Below are positions 26,572-34,112 of a stretch of DNA of 64,000 bases, piece after piece; positions within the stretch are counted from its first letter, which is position 1; the number at the start of each line of letters is the position of its first letter. The DNA is from Arthrobacter sp. SPG23. GTDB taxonomy: Bacteria; Actinomycetota; Actinomycetes; Actinomycetales; Micrococcaceae. Location: positions 246,155-310,154 of the forward strand of contig NZ_JYCN01000015.1 of NCBI RefSeq assembly GCF_000876655.1, given 5' to 3'. Under the pieces are notes generated by a model. It ran no database searches and was not told where the DNA came from. It worked only from the letters and a program-made list of their open reading frames with translations. The position numbers were made by a program, and so were the translations under genes.

Positions 26572-26780
26572 GCAACGGCCCGGCGTGTTTCGGCGGGCTG
26601 TCTTTTGGTCGGCTTCGAGGATTTGAACCTCATCTTCGCGACTACTCGCGGTGTTCTGGAGCTGGCAATGTCGGCGGTGCCGTGAGTGTCTAGAATCCGG
26701 CCCTGTGCCCTGCTTTGCCCTCGCCTGGTTGAACTATCAGCCGTTGGGTGCCGCCGGGTTGGGCCGGCGGCCGGTGGTGC

Positions 26781-27104
26781 TTACTTGCTGTCCCGGGGGA
26801 TGAGCCGGACCGTTGCTTCCCAGCCGAAGTAGTCACTCAGCGGTTCATACCGGGGCGGCAGGTACCGGATGTCGTCGTAGTCGCCCGCAAGCTCCGCAAT
26901 CTCCTCCAGCAGGGCGCCCGCGGCGATCCGATCGTGGACGTCCTGTCCTTACGTTTCGGCTGCGGTCAGGATCCCTGACAGGTGGAGGCGCCCACCAGAA
27001 GACGAAGAGACGATCACCGATTGGAACTCCAGGGAAGCCAGGAGGCATCGGTCCGCGTCTGATTCCACGACCCCGGGCGGAGCGTAGGAGTTGAGCTCGA
27101 ACAT
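26781..27104 (-). pseudogene. Small gene interrupted by an in-frame TAA
   Basis: ATG 27104 follows a good GGGAGG ribosome site and encodes MFELNSYAPPGVVESDADRC and QSVIVSSSSGGRLHLSGILT before a TAA at 26949-26951. The same frame continues with GQDVHDRIAAGALLEEIAEL, AGDYDDIRYLPPRYEPLSDY, FGWEATVRLIPRDSK to a TAA at 26781-26783. No frameshift is needed: one nonsense codon splits a protein of about 107 residues. Acidic composition and size resemble immunity-type orphan proteins, which is inference only. Confidence 0.7.
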
Positions 27105-27200
27105 GCTTCGGCCCTCCCGGAGACCACCTTCAAGGTCCGTACCTTTCAGTGACGCCGCCTGTGACAGCTGTTCATGGCACTGACAGTTCTGCCCGGCAGG

Positions 27201-27482
27201 TCACAGGCTGCGTCGAGTGAAGTGGCTCCCGTCCCAGCTGATCACAACTGCTCCGGCATCGCTGGGCTCTGTCAACGACAGCAGTTCGTCCATCGCCTGC
27301 GTCGCTGTAGCTTCATCGATGTTTTCCACCAGGCTGAACGAGGGCGGATTCCTCTCGATATTGGGGAAAGCAGCCTTGATCCATGACTGGTTTCCATTGC
27401 GATGGATGACGAGCATTTCAAAGCTTTGCAGGGGGTAGTACGCCGTCATGTCACCAGCGTCCTGCTGAATGTATACGCGCAT
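27201..27482 (-). CDS. Small acidic hypothetical protein
   Basis: This 93-residue protein opens MRVYIQQDAGDMTAYYPLQS. I prefer ATG 27482 over an upstream in-frame start since the text before it is not protein-like. There is no ribosome site, but TACGTT lies five bases before the ATG, so leaderless transcription is possible. It contains NIERNPPSFSLVENIDEATA and a Ser/Asp-rich C-terminus. Function unknown. Confidence 0.6.
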   Translation of the reverse strand: MRVYIQQDAGDMTAYYPLQSFEMLVIHRNGNQSWIKAAFPNIERNPPSFSLVENIDEATATQAMDELLSLTEPSDAGAVVISWDGSHFTRRSL

Positions 27483-27727
27483 GGTTGAACGTAGCAGCCG
27501 ATTCGCTTTCGCGGAATGCGCTATGCAGCGCAGCCTGTCCAGAGCCACTTGTATTAGGCACTAATCAGGAGTCACCTTGCGGAGTCCGCGCGCCTGCCGG
27601 CCGCGAACAGTGCGCGATAAAGCTTCGGCTGCAAGGGGCGGCTCGAAGTCACTGCCCGGATCGTGGCATCGGACGAGGAGCTTGCTCGCAGAATCGCCGA
27701 ACGCTCAGTCAAGCCCAAGGCCGCTGC

Positions 27728-28324
27728 CTAGGAACCTGGATGGTCCTGGAAGAACTCCACCATGGCGTCCCCGAGCATGACGTCCACCTGGGATTCGTAG
27801 GGCCAAATGCTCTTTACGACGTCGTCAACATGAGGCTTCCGGGGGACCCAGGTGACGATTCGCTTTGCCCTCATCTCGGCCTTGATGAAAGCGAACCTGC
27901 TCGTCCCATTACTTTCCTGGGGGATAAGATTCATTCCCGATTCTGTCAGGTAGTAATGAAACGAGAGACCGTCGGGGTAGGCGATGGATTTTTTACCTAA
28001 CGGTTGCCCGCCCAGATGCCAGCAATTTGTTGTCGTCCTGTCCAGAATCTTTTCCGACTTAAGGTATGCGGTCGAGTCCAAGCCGCCACCCCCGGCCCAG
28101 GTCTGTTCGACTGAGCCAAGCAGCCGGTGGGTGGGTCGAATCTGAAGCTTTCTGGCCCGTGCTATAAACTCCCTGACCAGCTCTGAAGACTCGCCGTCGC
28201 GGGAGTCCCGGTCGGCTTGTCGGGCGGCAGCCTCAGCAGCTGCCCTTCTTTCCTGCTCGACTTTTTTCCGTCGCGCTTCCTCAAGCCTTGACTCGAGGGC
28301 CCCCATGCCATCAAAACTGCCCAT
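27728..28324 (-). CDS. Hypothetical protein, paralog of the 22817-23443 gene
   Basis: This 198-residue soluble protein opens MGSFDGMGALESRLEEARRK, continues with a charged Ala/Glu coiled-coil-like helix to about residue 50, and then a folded region (ELVREFIARARKLQIRPTHR, LLGSVEQTWAGGG) ending in YESQVDVMLGDAMVEFFQDH. The N-terminus parallels the gene at 22817. TACAAT sits six bases before the ATG with no ribosome site, the same leaderless arrangement. The pair suggests a recurring family in this accessory zone; function unknown. Confidence 0.7.
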   Translation of the reverse strand: MGSFDGMGALESRLEEARRKKVEQERRAAAEAAARQADRDSRDGESSELVREFIARARKLQIRPTHRLLGSVEQTWAGGGGLDSTAYLKSEKILDRTTTNCWHLGGQPLGKKSIAYPDGLSFHYYLTESGMNLIPQESNGTSRFAFIKAEMRAKRIVTWVPRKPHVDDVVKSIWPYESQVDVMLGDAMVEFFQDHPGS

Positions 28325-28330
28325 ACGGTG

Positions 28331-28336
28331 ATTGTA
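28331..28336 (-). promoter_or_regulatory. -10 box TACAAT for a leaderless transcript
   Basis: On the minus strand TACAAT is followed by six bases and then ATG 28324, so transcription should begin on or next to the start codon. The same six-base spacing precedes the paralog at 22817. Confidence 0.55.
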
Positions 28337-28391
28337 GATCCCGGCGGGCACCGATCAGTGGACTGCGCAGGCTGCGGCGTCAACCGGCCTG

Positions 28392-28626
28392 TTAGTCCTG
28401 CAAGGATGTCGGCGGCAGGACGGTGTACTGCGCCTCGTCCTCGGGAATGAACATGCGCCCCGGGACAGCGCCGCCAAAGACGACCCAGACCATGGTGCCG
28501 CCCTCGTTCAGGTCATCCACGATGCGCGTCCCCAGGTTCACGGAGCCGACCCGCACCCCGCACGTCCTGGCCGCGCAGCAGGGCGCTCCCGTCGACAGTC
28601 AATTCGGTCATCTCAGAGGTGCTCAC
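28392..28626 (-). pseudogene. Small gene frameshifted in a run of four C
   Basis: GTG 28626 encodes MSTSEMTELTVDGSALLRGQ, DVR and then goes out of frame. One base later, coding resumes as VRVGSVNLGTRIVDDLNEGG, TMVWVVFGGAVPGRMFIPED, EAQYTVLPPTSLQD to TAA 28392-28394. Total length is 78 codons plus one base, so one extra C in the run at 28556-28559 explains it. The ancestral product is a 77-residue acidic beta-rich protein of unknown function. A sequencing error in the homopolymer cannot be excluded. Confidence 0.55.
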
Positions 28627-28794
28627 GTTGATTTCTTTCAGTCGTCCCTGATTGTCGTCCCTTCAGCGTATGGTCCTGACAAGGCGTGCCAGTGAACGAG
28701 GCCCTCACAGGCGTGGCGCCGGCGGCCGCCGCTGCCGTACATATCATCAGCGTGGAAGCAGACGCTTCCCTTTGTATCCCTGAGAAGACCTGCC

Positions 28795-28983
28795 ATGCCT
28801 GCCCTGAAGAACCGCCACACCCACGTCACCGAACCTGCACCAACGCGGGGGCGGCTTGCCGGAGCGGGTGCCGCCGGCGTCCACGCGAACCAGAACACCC
28901 GCCACCATAAGGTGGGCAAGACCAGCCGGGTCAGCACCCGCAACGCCCAGCTCCGTGCTGTCCTGCGTCACGAATACAGCTGA
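28795..28983 (+). CDS. Small basic hypothetical protein
   Basis: This 62-residue protein is rich in His, Arg and Lys (MPALKNRHTHVTEPAPTRGR, then HHKVGKTSRVSTRNAQLR) and ends RAVLRHEYS. GAGAAGA lies upstream at a loose distance. The basic composition suggests nucleic-acid association. Its stop codon is three bases before another small gene, supporting both as real. No family recognised. Confidence 0.45.
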   Translation: MPALKNRHTHVTEPAPTRGRLAGAGAAGVHANQNTRHHKVGKTSRVSTRNAQLRAVLRHEYS

Positions 28984-28986
28984 CCG

Positions 28987-29115
28987 ATGGGGTTGGAGGG
29001 CAGCGGCGCCAGGGGCGCTGACAACAGCCGTGAATTTGCTGTCCTTGGCATTGAGCTCAAGGCTGTCTGGACTGGCAACTCCCGCCCTCACGTAACCTTT
29101 GCCGCCCAGGGATGA
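28987..29115 (+). CDS. Very small hypothetical protein
   Basis: This 42-residue frame starts ATG 28987, three bases after the preceding stop, and reads MGLEGSGARGADNSREFAVL, GIELKAVWTGNSRPHVTFAA, QG. The amino-acid make-up looks genuinely coding (a beta-strand pattern after a Gly/Ala-rich start), and it is probably translated by coupling to the preceding gene. Function unknown. Confidence 0.4.
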   Translation: MGLEGSGARGADNSREFAVLGIELKAVWTGNSRPHVTFAAQG

Positions 29116-29199
29116 GGCCCACGGTTAGTGCCGTATGATCAGGCGAAAATGCGCTTTCGTTGCCACATCAAGCGCCGGCGATGCTCAATGGGGGAATCA

Positions 29200-31146
29200 A
29201 TGAGAGACCGCACATCCTTGCGAGGAAAGAGCATCCGCGTCGGATGCATATTAGTTGTTCTTGCTGTAGCGCTTACCTCTTGCTCTTGGCCGTGGGAAAC
29301 CAAAACATCGTCAAACGCTGATGAGCCGAAGGTCGAGGTGGTGTTCCCCGGGGCACCCGCGAGCTTGAAGGCAAAAGTCGAGCCCCTGCAGAGCAGCCAC
29401 GAGATGACAGACGCCCTGCCGTCCGGAGCCCAACTGCATGAAGGAGTCTCCCTGGCCATGGCATCAGGGGACTTCCCGGAGAGCGGGGCGGACGTCACGT
29501 TCAGGCTGGATGCACCCCTCGCCGAGGACCGTGTCGGAACCGTTGTCTACTGGAACCCTGCAGACCAAGCCTGGGAACCCATCGAGAGCTCTCTGTCCGC
29601 GGACAGACTCACCCTGACCAGCCATGTGAAGCACTTCTCTGACTACAACTGGATCGAATCCTTATACAACGGCATTGGCAAGGTGACCGGGGACAAAACC
29701 GACCCGCCAAAGTGCAGCGGCGGTGTGCCGGAGTGGGCCGACCCGTCGTATTCAGAGGACAACATCAACGCCCCGATCCTGTGGTGTGTCGGGACCGACG
29801 GCAACAACCGCGACATCATGGAAGTCCGGCTGAAAATGAATCGCCCAAGCGCCGGGTCACTCATGACGGCAATCAAACCGGCATGGGCATGGAGTGACCT
29901 TTGGCAGAACCTTTCTCCACTAACTTGGACCCAAATGGCGGCCCAGACAGCGACGTCCTCGAATCAACTTGGGGAGAAGTACCTTCTACAGCCACTGGGC
30001 GAGTACCGCTTCGGCTTTGACCGCGAGCAGCTCATGGAGTTCTACAGCAAGAACCAGAACACGCCGCTGATACAGGTCGACTCCACCATCACCTACACAG
30101 TGGCCGGGCTGATGTACCAGGCAGCCGAAGGAAAAGCGGCTGGAAACATGGCTGGGGTCTTCATCATGACCTCGCTCCTCGAATGCGGAGGCAACCTTGT
30201 CGGGTCTGCCGGGGAATCCGTACCCAACGCCTTCGGCGCCTTGCTGCCCTGCCTGAACGACCGGAAAGATGCCATCGCCGTTTCCTCCGCTAAAGCATGG
30301 CTGAAGATGAATCCGGCGGCGTCGTGGGATGAATCGGTCGCTGCGGGGAAAAGGATTGGGGGAGTGATCCGCGCCGCCGGCGGCTGGTACGCCCTCATCA
30401 AGGGGACGTACTCGATTGGGGCAGTCATAGGCGACCTCACCTTGGATCCTTTCTTGCGACAACTGACCTTCAGCCCGTCCTTGGCTGAAATCAAGAGTCA
30501 GATTGAAGCTCGGAAGAAGGCTGAGGGAAGTTTCCTCGATAAGACCTACGAGTCAGCTACACAGGAGCGGTACAACAACGCGTCTCAGAAGTTCCGGATG
30601 CCGTACAGCTTCAAGCACCGAAGCGACTGGCGGGTCGTGCCCGACCAGTATGGCAATTTGAAGGTCAAAGACTCAGCCGGACAAGAAATTGCCGCATTAG
30701 ATTTTCCCTTGGACTTTCAACCGGTTCGGAACATGATCGCTCCTGTGCGACTCCTGCAACCGCCAGCGGTAGGAAGTGTGGACCTCAAGACATCGATGAA
30801 CGGATGCTCCCCCTGCCAGCTGCGGCCTTACACATTTGCCCTCGACTACCGCGAAGCTACACCTGTGGCTGGACAGAGCCTCGAAAGTTATCCTGTTTTT
30901 GATCCAAAATGGGACCCGCCGGTCCGGGTGATGACCATCCTGGGAAACCCCTCAAAGCCCCCCACCTCCATGCAGCTCGCTTTGGTCGAGACCGTCGTTA
31001 ATGTGGAAAGTGGAGACGGGAACTCAGCTTGGTTCGCGTGGCGTGCGGTAAAGTCATTCGCCTCGATGGGTGAAGCGGAAGCTTGGATGAAAACGTCAGA
31101 CCGTATTGCCGTCGAGCAAATGATCATGTCACTGCAGGTCGATTAG
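29200..31146 (+). CDS. Large secreted lipoprotein, unknown function
   Basis: This lipoprotein of 648 residues begins MRDRTSLRGKSIRVGCILVV and reaches an LTSC lipobox in VALTSCSWPW. The ATG at 29200 is chosen because GGGGGA lies five bases before it. A ZU5-like or autoproteolysis-like beta region seems present early (DVTFRLDAPLAEDRVGTVVY, WNPADQAWEPIES, LTLTSHVKHFSDYNW), a pattern common in surface proteins. A large helical middle contains a hydrophobic Gly/Ala stretch (TYTVAGLMYQAAEG, AGVFIMTSLLECGG), and the C-terminal third is again beta-rich. I know no matching full-length family. Confidence 0.75.
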   Translation: MRDRTSLRGKSIRVGCILVVLAVALTSCSWPWETKTSSNADEPKVEVVFPGAPASLKAKVEPLQSSHEMTDALPSGAQLHEGVSLAMASGDFPESGADVTFRLDAPLAEDRVGTVVYWNPADQAWEPIESSLSADRLTLTSHVKHFSDYNWIESLYNGIGKVTGDKTDPPKCSGGVPEWADPSYSEDNINAPILWCVGTDGNNRDIMEVRLKMNRPSAGSLMTAIKPAWAWSDLWQNLSPLTWTQMAAQTATSSNQLGEKYLLQPLGEYRFGFDREQLMEFYSKNQNTPLIQVDSTITYTVAGLMYQAAEGKAAGNMAGVFIMTSLLECGGNLVGSAGESVPNAFGALLPCLNDRKDAIAVSSAKAWLKMNPAASWDESVAAGKRIGGVIRAAGGWYALIKGTYSIGAVIGDLTLDPFLRQLTFSPSLAEIKSQIEARKKAEGSFLDKTYESATQERYNNASQKFRMPYSFKHRSDWRVVPDQYGNLKVKDSAGQEIAALDFPLDFQPVRNMIAPVRLLQPPAVGSVDLKTSMNGCSPCQLRPYTFALDYREATPVAGQSLESYPVFDPKWDPPVRVMTILGNPSKPPTSMQLALVETVVNVESGDGNSAWFAWRAVKSFASMGEAEAWMKTSDRIAVEQMIMSLQVD

Positions 31147-31304
31147 GTCTGAGGAACTTCGGCCGCGCGCGATCCGGTCTGCAATCAAAGTCGCGGAGTG
31201 ACCGCTACCTTGATGCCAGGCAGGGAAATGCGGCCGTAATCGAGTTCGAGTGGGTCGCGGCGGCGACGGTGACGTGAGGGTGAAGCGCCGCACACATCAA
31301 CGGC

Positions 31305-31484
31305 ATGAGAACCCGCAAAGCACTTCAGATCCTGATCCTCGCTTCCGCACTTGCCATCGGCATCAGCCAGCCGGTCTTCAACGGACTGTCGCTGCTGGCA
31401 CTCCTCGCGTTCCCGACCGTGTTCTTCCTCCAGCCCGGCGCGCTTCTCCGGTTCCGTCGCCCGGCACTGCGCCTCGTCAAGTAG
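31305..31484 (+). CDS. Small membrane protein
   Basis: This 59-residue protein reads MRTRKALQILILASALAIGI, SQPVFNGLSLLALLAFPTVF, FLQPGALLRFRRPALRLVK: a basic N-terminus, two hydrophobic helices separated by a short Pro/Asn turn, and an Arg-rich tail. This is a standard hairpin topology with both ends in the cytoplasm. No ribosome site is strong. Function unknown. Confidence 0.5.
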   Translation: MRTRKALQILILASALAIGISQPVFNGLSLLALLAFPTVFFLQPGALLRFRRPALRLVK

Positions 31485-31570
31485 CCTGAGCGGCGGAGCC
31501 CTAAACCCCTACTAACCGTTGCGACCACCGCTGGAGTCTGCCAACTCTAAGTCCGCTTTCTCAAGCAGCC

Positions 31571-31825
31571 TCACCAAAAGCACCCCCATATTGTAATTCT
31601 CAGAAGAAAGCCGGGATCAAGGTCCGCGTGATCGACGACGGCCAGGCGGACGACTTCCTGCCCGGCGCTAGTGAAGGTGTAGAAAAGGTCAGTTGGGGAG
31701 GTGGCGATGATTTCTTTGGCCTGCCAGTAGGCCTGGGTGAAGTCCTCTGATGCCTCGAACGGTGAGAGAACTGCATGCCCGTGCGGGGCCGGCCAGACCT
31801 GTCTGATCACCAGTTCGTCGCTCAC
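31571..31825 (-). CDS. Small hypothetical protein
   Basis: This 84-residue soluble protein starts GTG 31825, four bases after the stop of the helicase-associated-domain gene, so it is probably translated by coupling. It reads MSDELVIRQVWPAPHGHAVL and SPFEASEDFTQAYWQAKEII, then a beta-rich end with VVDHADLDPGFLL. The final residues after LLRI are atypical, so the natural end may have been altered. No family recognised. Confidence 0.5.
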   Translation of the reverse strand: MSDELVIRQVWPAPHGHAVLSPFEASEDFTQAYWQAKEIIATSPTDLFYTFTSAGQEVVRLAVVDHADLDPGFLLRITIWGCFW

Positions 31826-31829
31826 AGGA

Positions 31830-32531
31830 TCAATCTAGCCCCGGCTCGCCCTGCCTGTCCGGTGCGGGACGCGCTTTTCTGCCCCGGGGCCGGCCAGCGG
31901 ACCAGCCCGGCACAGCTGCGTCCAGGGCCTTCTCCTTGGCCGGGTCGAGTTCGCCGCGACGTAGCTTGTACCGATGGGCGTGCAACCACACGCCCAGATG
32001 ATGCTCCGTCTCCGTGTCCGTATTCTTATGGCGGGGCCAATCCTGGCCCGCCGCCAGGTATTCGGCCAGATCGCACAGAACCCGCTGCCAGCGTTCCTCG
32101 TCGGCGACCGTGCGCGGGATGCCCGGCCATCCGGGTAGGCACGCCAGCCCGTCCCGGACCTCCGGGGCGAGGCGTCCTTCGGCGGCGTCGCGGCGGCGCC
32201 GCTGCAGCCATACGGCCAGCGACCGTTCCGCCGCTGCATCGGCTTTGGAGGAGGGGTATCTGCCTTCGGTCCGGACCATGGCGATGAGATCGTTCATCCG
32301 CTGCATCGTCTGTACGGTGACCCGGGCCGCCGGCGCTCCTCCGGCCGCCACTTCGTGCGCCTCCTGCAGCCCCGCATCCTGCGCCCTGGCGACGGCGAGG
32401 TGGTAGGCGACCGTGCTGATCGGAACCTTCTCGAGCTCAGCGATCCGTGCACGGGTGAGTCCCTTCCGGTACATCAGAACCCACTCAGCATCAGGGGCGC
32501 GTCGCTGGCTTCTGCTCGTCACAGATGCCAT
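31830..32531 (-). CDS. Helicase-associated (HA) domain protein with N-terminal HTH
   Basis: This 233-residue protein has a Myb/HTH-like N-terminus at about 19-52 (RKGLTRARIAELEKVPISTV) followed by two helicase-associated repeats: about 76-135 (RSLAVWLQRRRRDAAEGRL) and about 145-210 (HHLGVWLHAHRYKLRRGELD, then ALDAAVPGW). HA domains are small DNA-binding modules usually fused to SF2 helicases; here they are free of any helicase, as in several actinobacterial plasmid-borne proteins. Likely a DNA-binding protein. It starts ATG 32531 and is followed by a coupled small gene. Confidence 0.75.
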   Translation of the reverse strand: MASVTSRSQRRAPDAEWVLMYRKGLTRARIAELEKVPISTVAYHLAVARAQDAGLQEAHEVAAGGAPAARVTVQTMQRMNDLIAMVRTEGRYPSSKADAAAERSLAVWLQRRRRDAAEGRLAPEVRDGLACLPGWPGIPRTVADEERWQRVLCDLAEYLAAGQDWPRHKNTDTETEHHLGVWLHAHRYKLRRGELDPAKEKALDAAVPGWSAGRPRGRKARPAPDRQGEPGLD

Positions 32532-32784
32532 CCTGCCACCGACCTGTAATTCGCGCGGCGAGCCTTGCCGTGTAAGGGCCAGTTTGAACTTTGCATGAGG
32601 GGTTCCTCGCCCGCCGGGGGCACGACCCGTTTAGCGCACTGCACGCTGGCCGCGAGGGTACGGCTGGGCTGCCCCGCTGGGCGCGCCCGGCCAGATTTGG
32701 TCTGTTCGCCGCCTGTTGTTGAGCCTTCTGTCCGGAACCCCCGGGTGTTGTGGCAAAGCCGCGCACCGCAGCGGGATGTTCCTC

Positions 32785-33175
32785 TCAGGCCTCACGTTGC
32801 GTGAGCATGAGCGGAACTGCGTCACGCCTTAGCCTCCAGCTGCCGGTTACGTCGGGCCATGTCTCCCACGCTGCCTCGGTAAGATTTTCTCTGGACGGCG
32901 AATAGCGATGCTGGTCGAACAGTATCGTTTCCGGAATCCTGCGCCTGTCCCTGAAATTCGTTCGGGTTAGCCCAAGCCACCGCGCCACCGACGCTCTTGG
33001 TTACGACCAGCGCAGCGAAGTTAAGCACCAGCCCCCACCACAAACTACGAGCGCGGTAATGGCCGTCTGCATTGTCCTGCGCGACGTCCAAAGCATCGTC
33101 GTCCTTCTGTGAGAATCCACTGCCGCTAGGGAACGGCCGCAGCGGCGCAAATCTGGATCGCGAGTGGTCCGTCAT
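32785..33175 (-). pseudogene. Small gene probably frameshifted near 32990
   Basis: ATG 33175 encodes MTDHSRSRFAPLRPFPSGSG and continues to SLWWGLVLNFAALVVTKSV, after which the text becomes poor. One frame over, coding continues from about 32990 as VARWLGLTRTNFRDRRRIPE, TILFDQHRYSPSRENLTEAA, WETWPDVTGSWRLRRDAVPL to a stop at 32785. The join is consistent with one lost or gained base near 32990-33000. Alternatively the second part is its own short gene starting at GTG 32988. Function unknown. Confidence 0.4.
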
Positions 33176-33204
33176 CCCGGGCAACGGTTCACTTCGAGGA
33201 GGGT

Positions 33205-33655
33205 GATCTCCTAGTCTGCAGGCTCGGTCTCAGCTGTTAGGCCCCGGGCGCCAGTACGGACTACGGCCACGACGCCGGGTGTAAGACGCCGGGCATCCGG
33301 CGTAAGGGCGGGAAGGGTGGCAAGGCGGCGGTGCCGGCTTCCGCCATGGAGGCACTGAACGCCTGTCTTGGAACCACGGACCGGGAGCTGGCAGGGCAGG
33401 CAGTGGGCATCACCTGAGGCGTTCCTACCGTACAACGGCTGGCGCGACCGGCTGGCATCGAGTGGCGGGTCAGGCCACACACGTTCGCGACACTGGCATT
33501 GGATTCAGGGACCGCCCTGCATGACCTCCAGAACAGCATGGGCCATGCTGGCCCTCGCAGCACACGACGTGGCGACGGTCGGCAGCTACGACGTCGGGAG
33601 GGCACTCAGCTACGACGTGCCGAACTCCACCCGTGCAGTTAGCCTACAGGCATGT
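33205..33655 (+). pseudogene. Remnant of a XerD-type tyrosine integrase
   Basis: One plus-strand frame carries recognisable pieces of an integrase catalytic domain: STDYGHDAGCKTPGIRRKGG, then GGKAAVPASAMEAL (the beta-turn lysine region), VQRLARPAGIEWRVRPHTFA, TLALDSGTALHDLQNSMGHA, GPRSTRRGD (the HTFATLAL box and late GHA-TTRRYD box). It contains TAG near 33240 and TGA near 33415, has lost the HxLRH start of the box and the tyrosine (Gly-Asp instead of Tyr-Asp), and lacks the N-terminal half. It is dead. It marks a former integration event beside the conjugation module. Confidence 0.65.
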
Positions 33656-34112
33656 ACGAAGCTTTTTGGCTGCACCGAGCCGGTCCCGCGTCTCTGCCCT
33701 GAAGCCTTGGAAGCAGTGACGAAAAAATGACGAAGACGTTGGGAATCGCGCGAAAATCGAGGGAACTCTCAGGAATCCACATTTGTCAAGAGCCAGCGAA
33801 AAGACCCCCCCAAAAACCATGGTTTCTAGGGGTCTATCCCGAGCTTCCTATCAGAATCGAAGTGATGACCTTTTCATTACGAGTGAGACGATTCCAATGG
33901 CGGGCATAGCCTAATGATCTAGTACACGTCATGATTGCACTATCCCTGATGGTGTCACCAATGTCTGCACTCTCCCACTGTCGGCCGTTCCACGCCAATC
34001 TTGCCCATGCATCCGGTGCGCTTGGCTAACTGGGACCTCACCCCCTGAGCACGAGGATGATAATGACGGCTCCAGCCATTCACGCGCTCCGAGGGTCGGG
34101 CTCGAGTCTTGA
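33656..34112. other. Intergenic region with nested inverted repeat
   Basis: These 457 bases lie between the integrase remnant and the first gene of the conjugation module. Besides the hairpin at 33802-33835 I see no supported gene on either strand. It is locally AT-richer around 33720-33900. Confidence 0.45.
33802..33835. terminator. Hairpin AGACCCC/GGGGTCT with inner palindrome
   Basis: AGACCCC at 33802-33808 pairs with GGGGTCT at 33829-33835. The loop itself contains the perfect palindrome AAACCATGGTTT. A-rich text precedes it. It may be a bidirectional terminator at the edge of the module. Confidence 0.45.

Noticed and set aside
26608..26632. tRNA-like T-arm (GAGG-TTCAAAT-CCTC on the minus strand) followed by GAAGCCGACCA, possible att site from tRNA integration
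   Set aside because: No matching acceptor 5' strand, anticodon arm or D-arm lies at the expected distance, and CCA placement fails with a five-base T-stem. The hairpin alone is too short to be meaningful.
27600..27731. Short plus-strand coding-like text (EVTARIVASDEELARRIAER) ending at TAG 27729-27731
   Set aside because: Only about 35 codons, no start codon with a ribosome site and an upstream in-frame TAA. It may be a gene scrap, but support is too weak to annotate.
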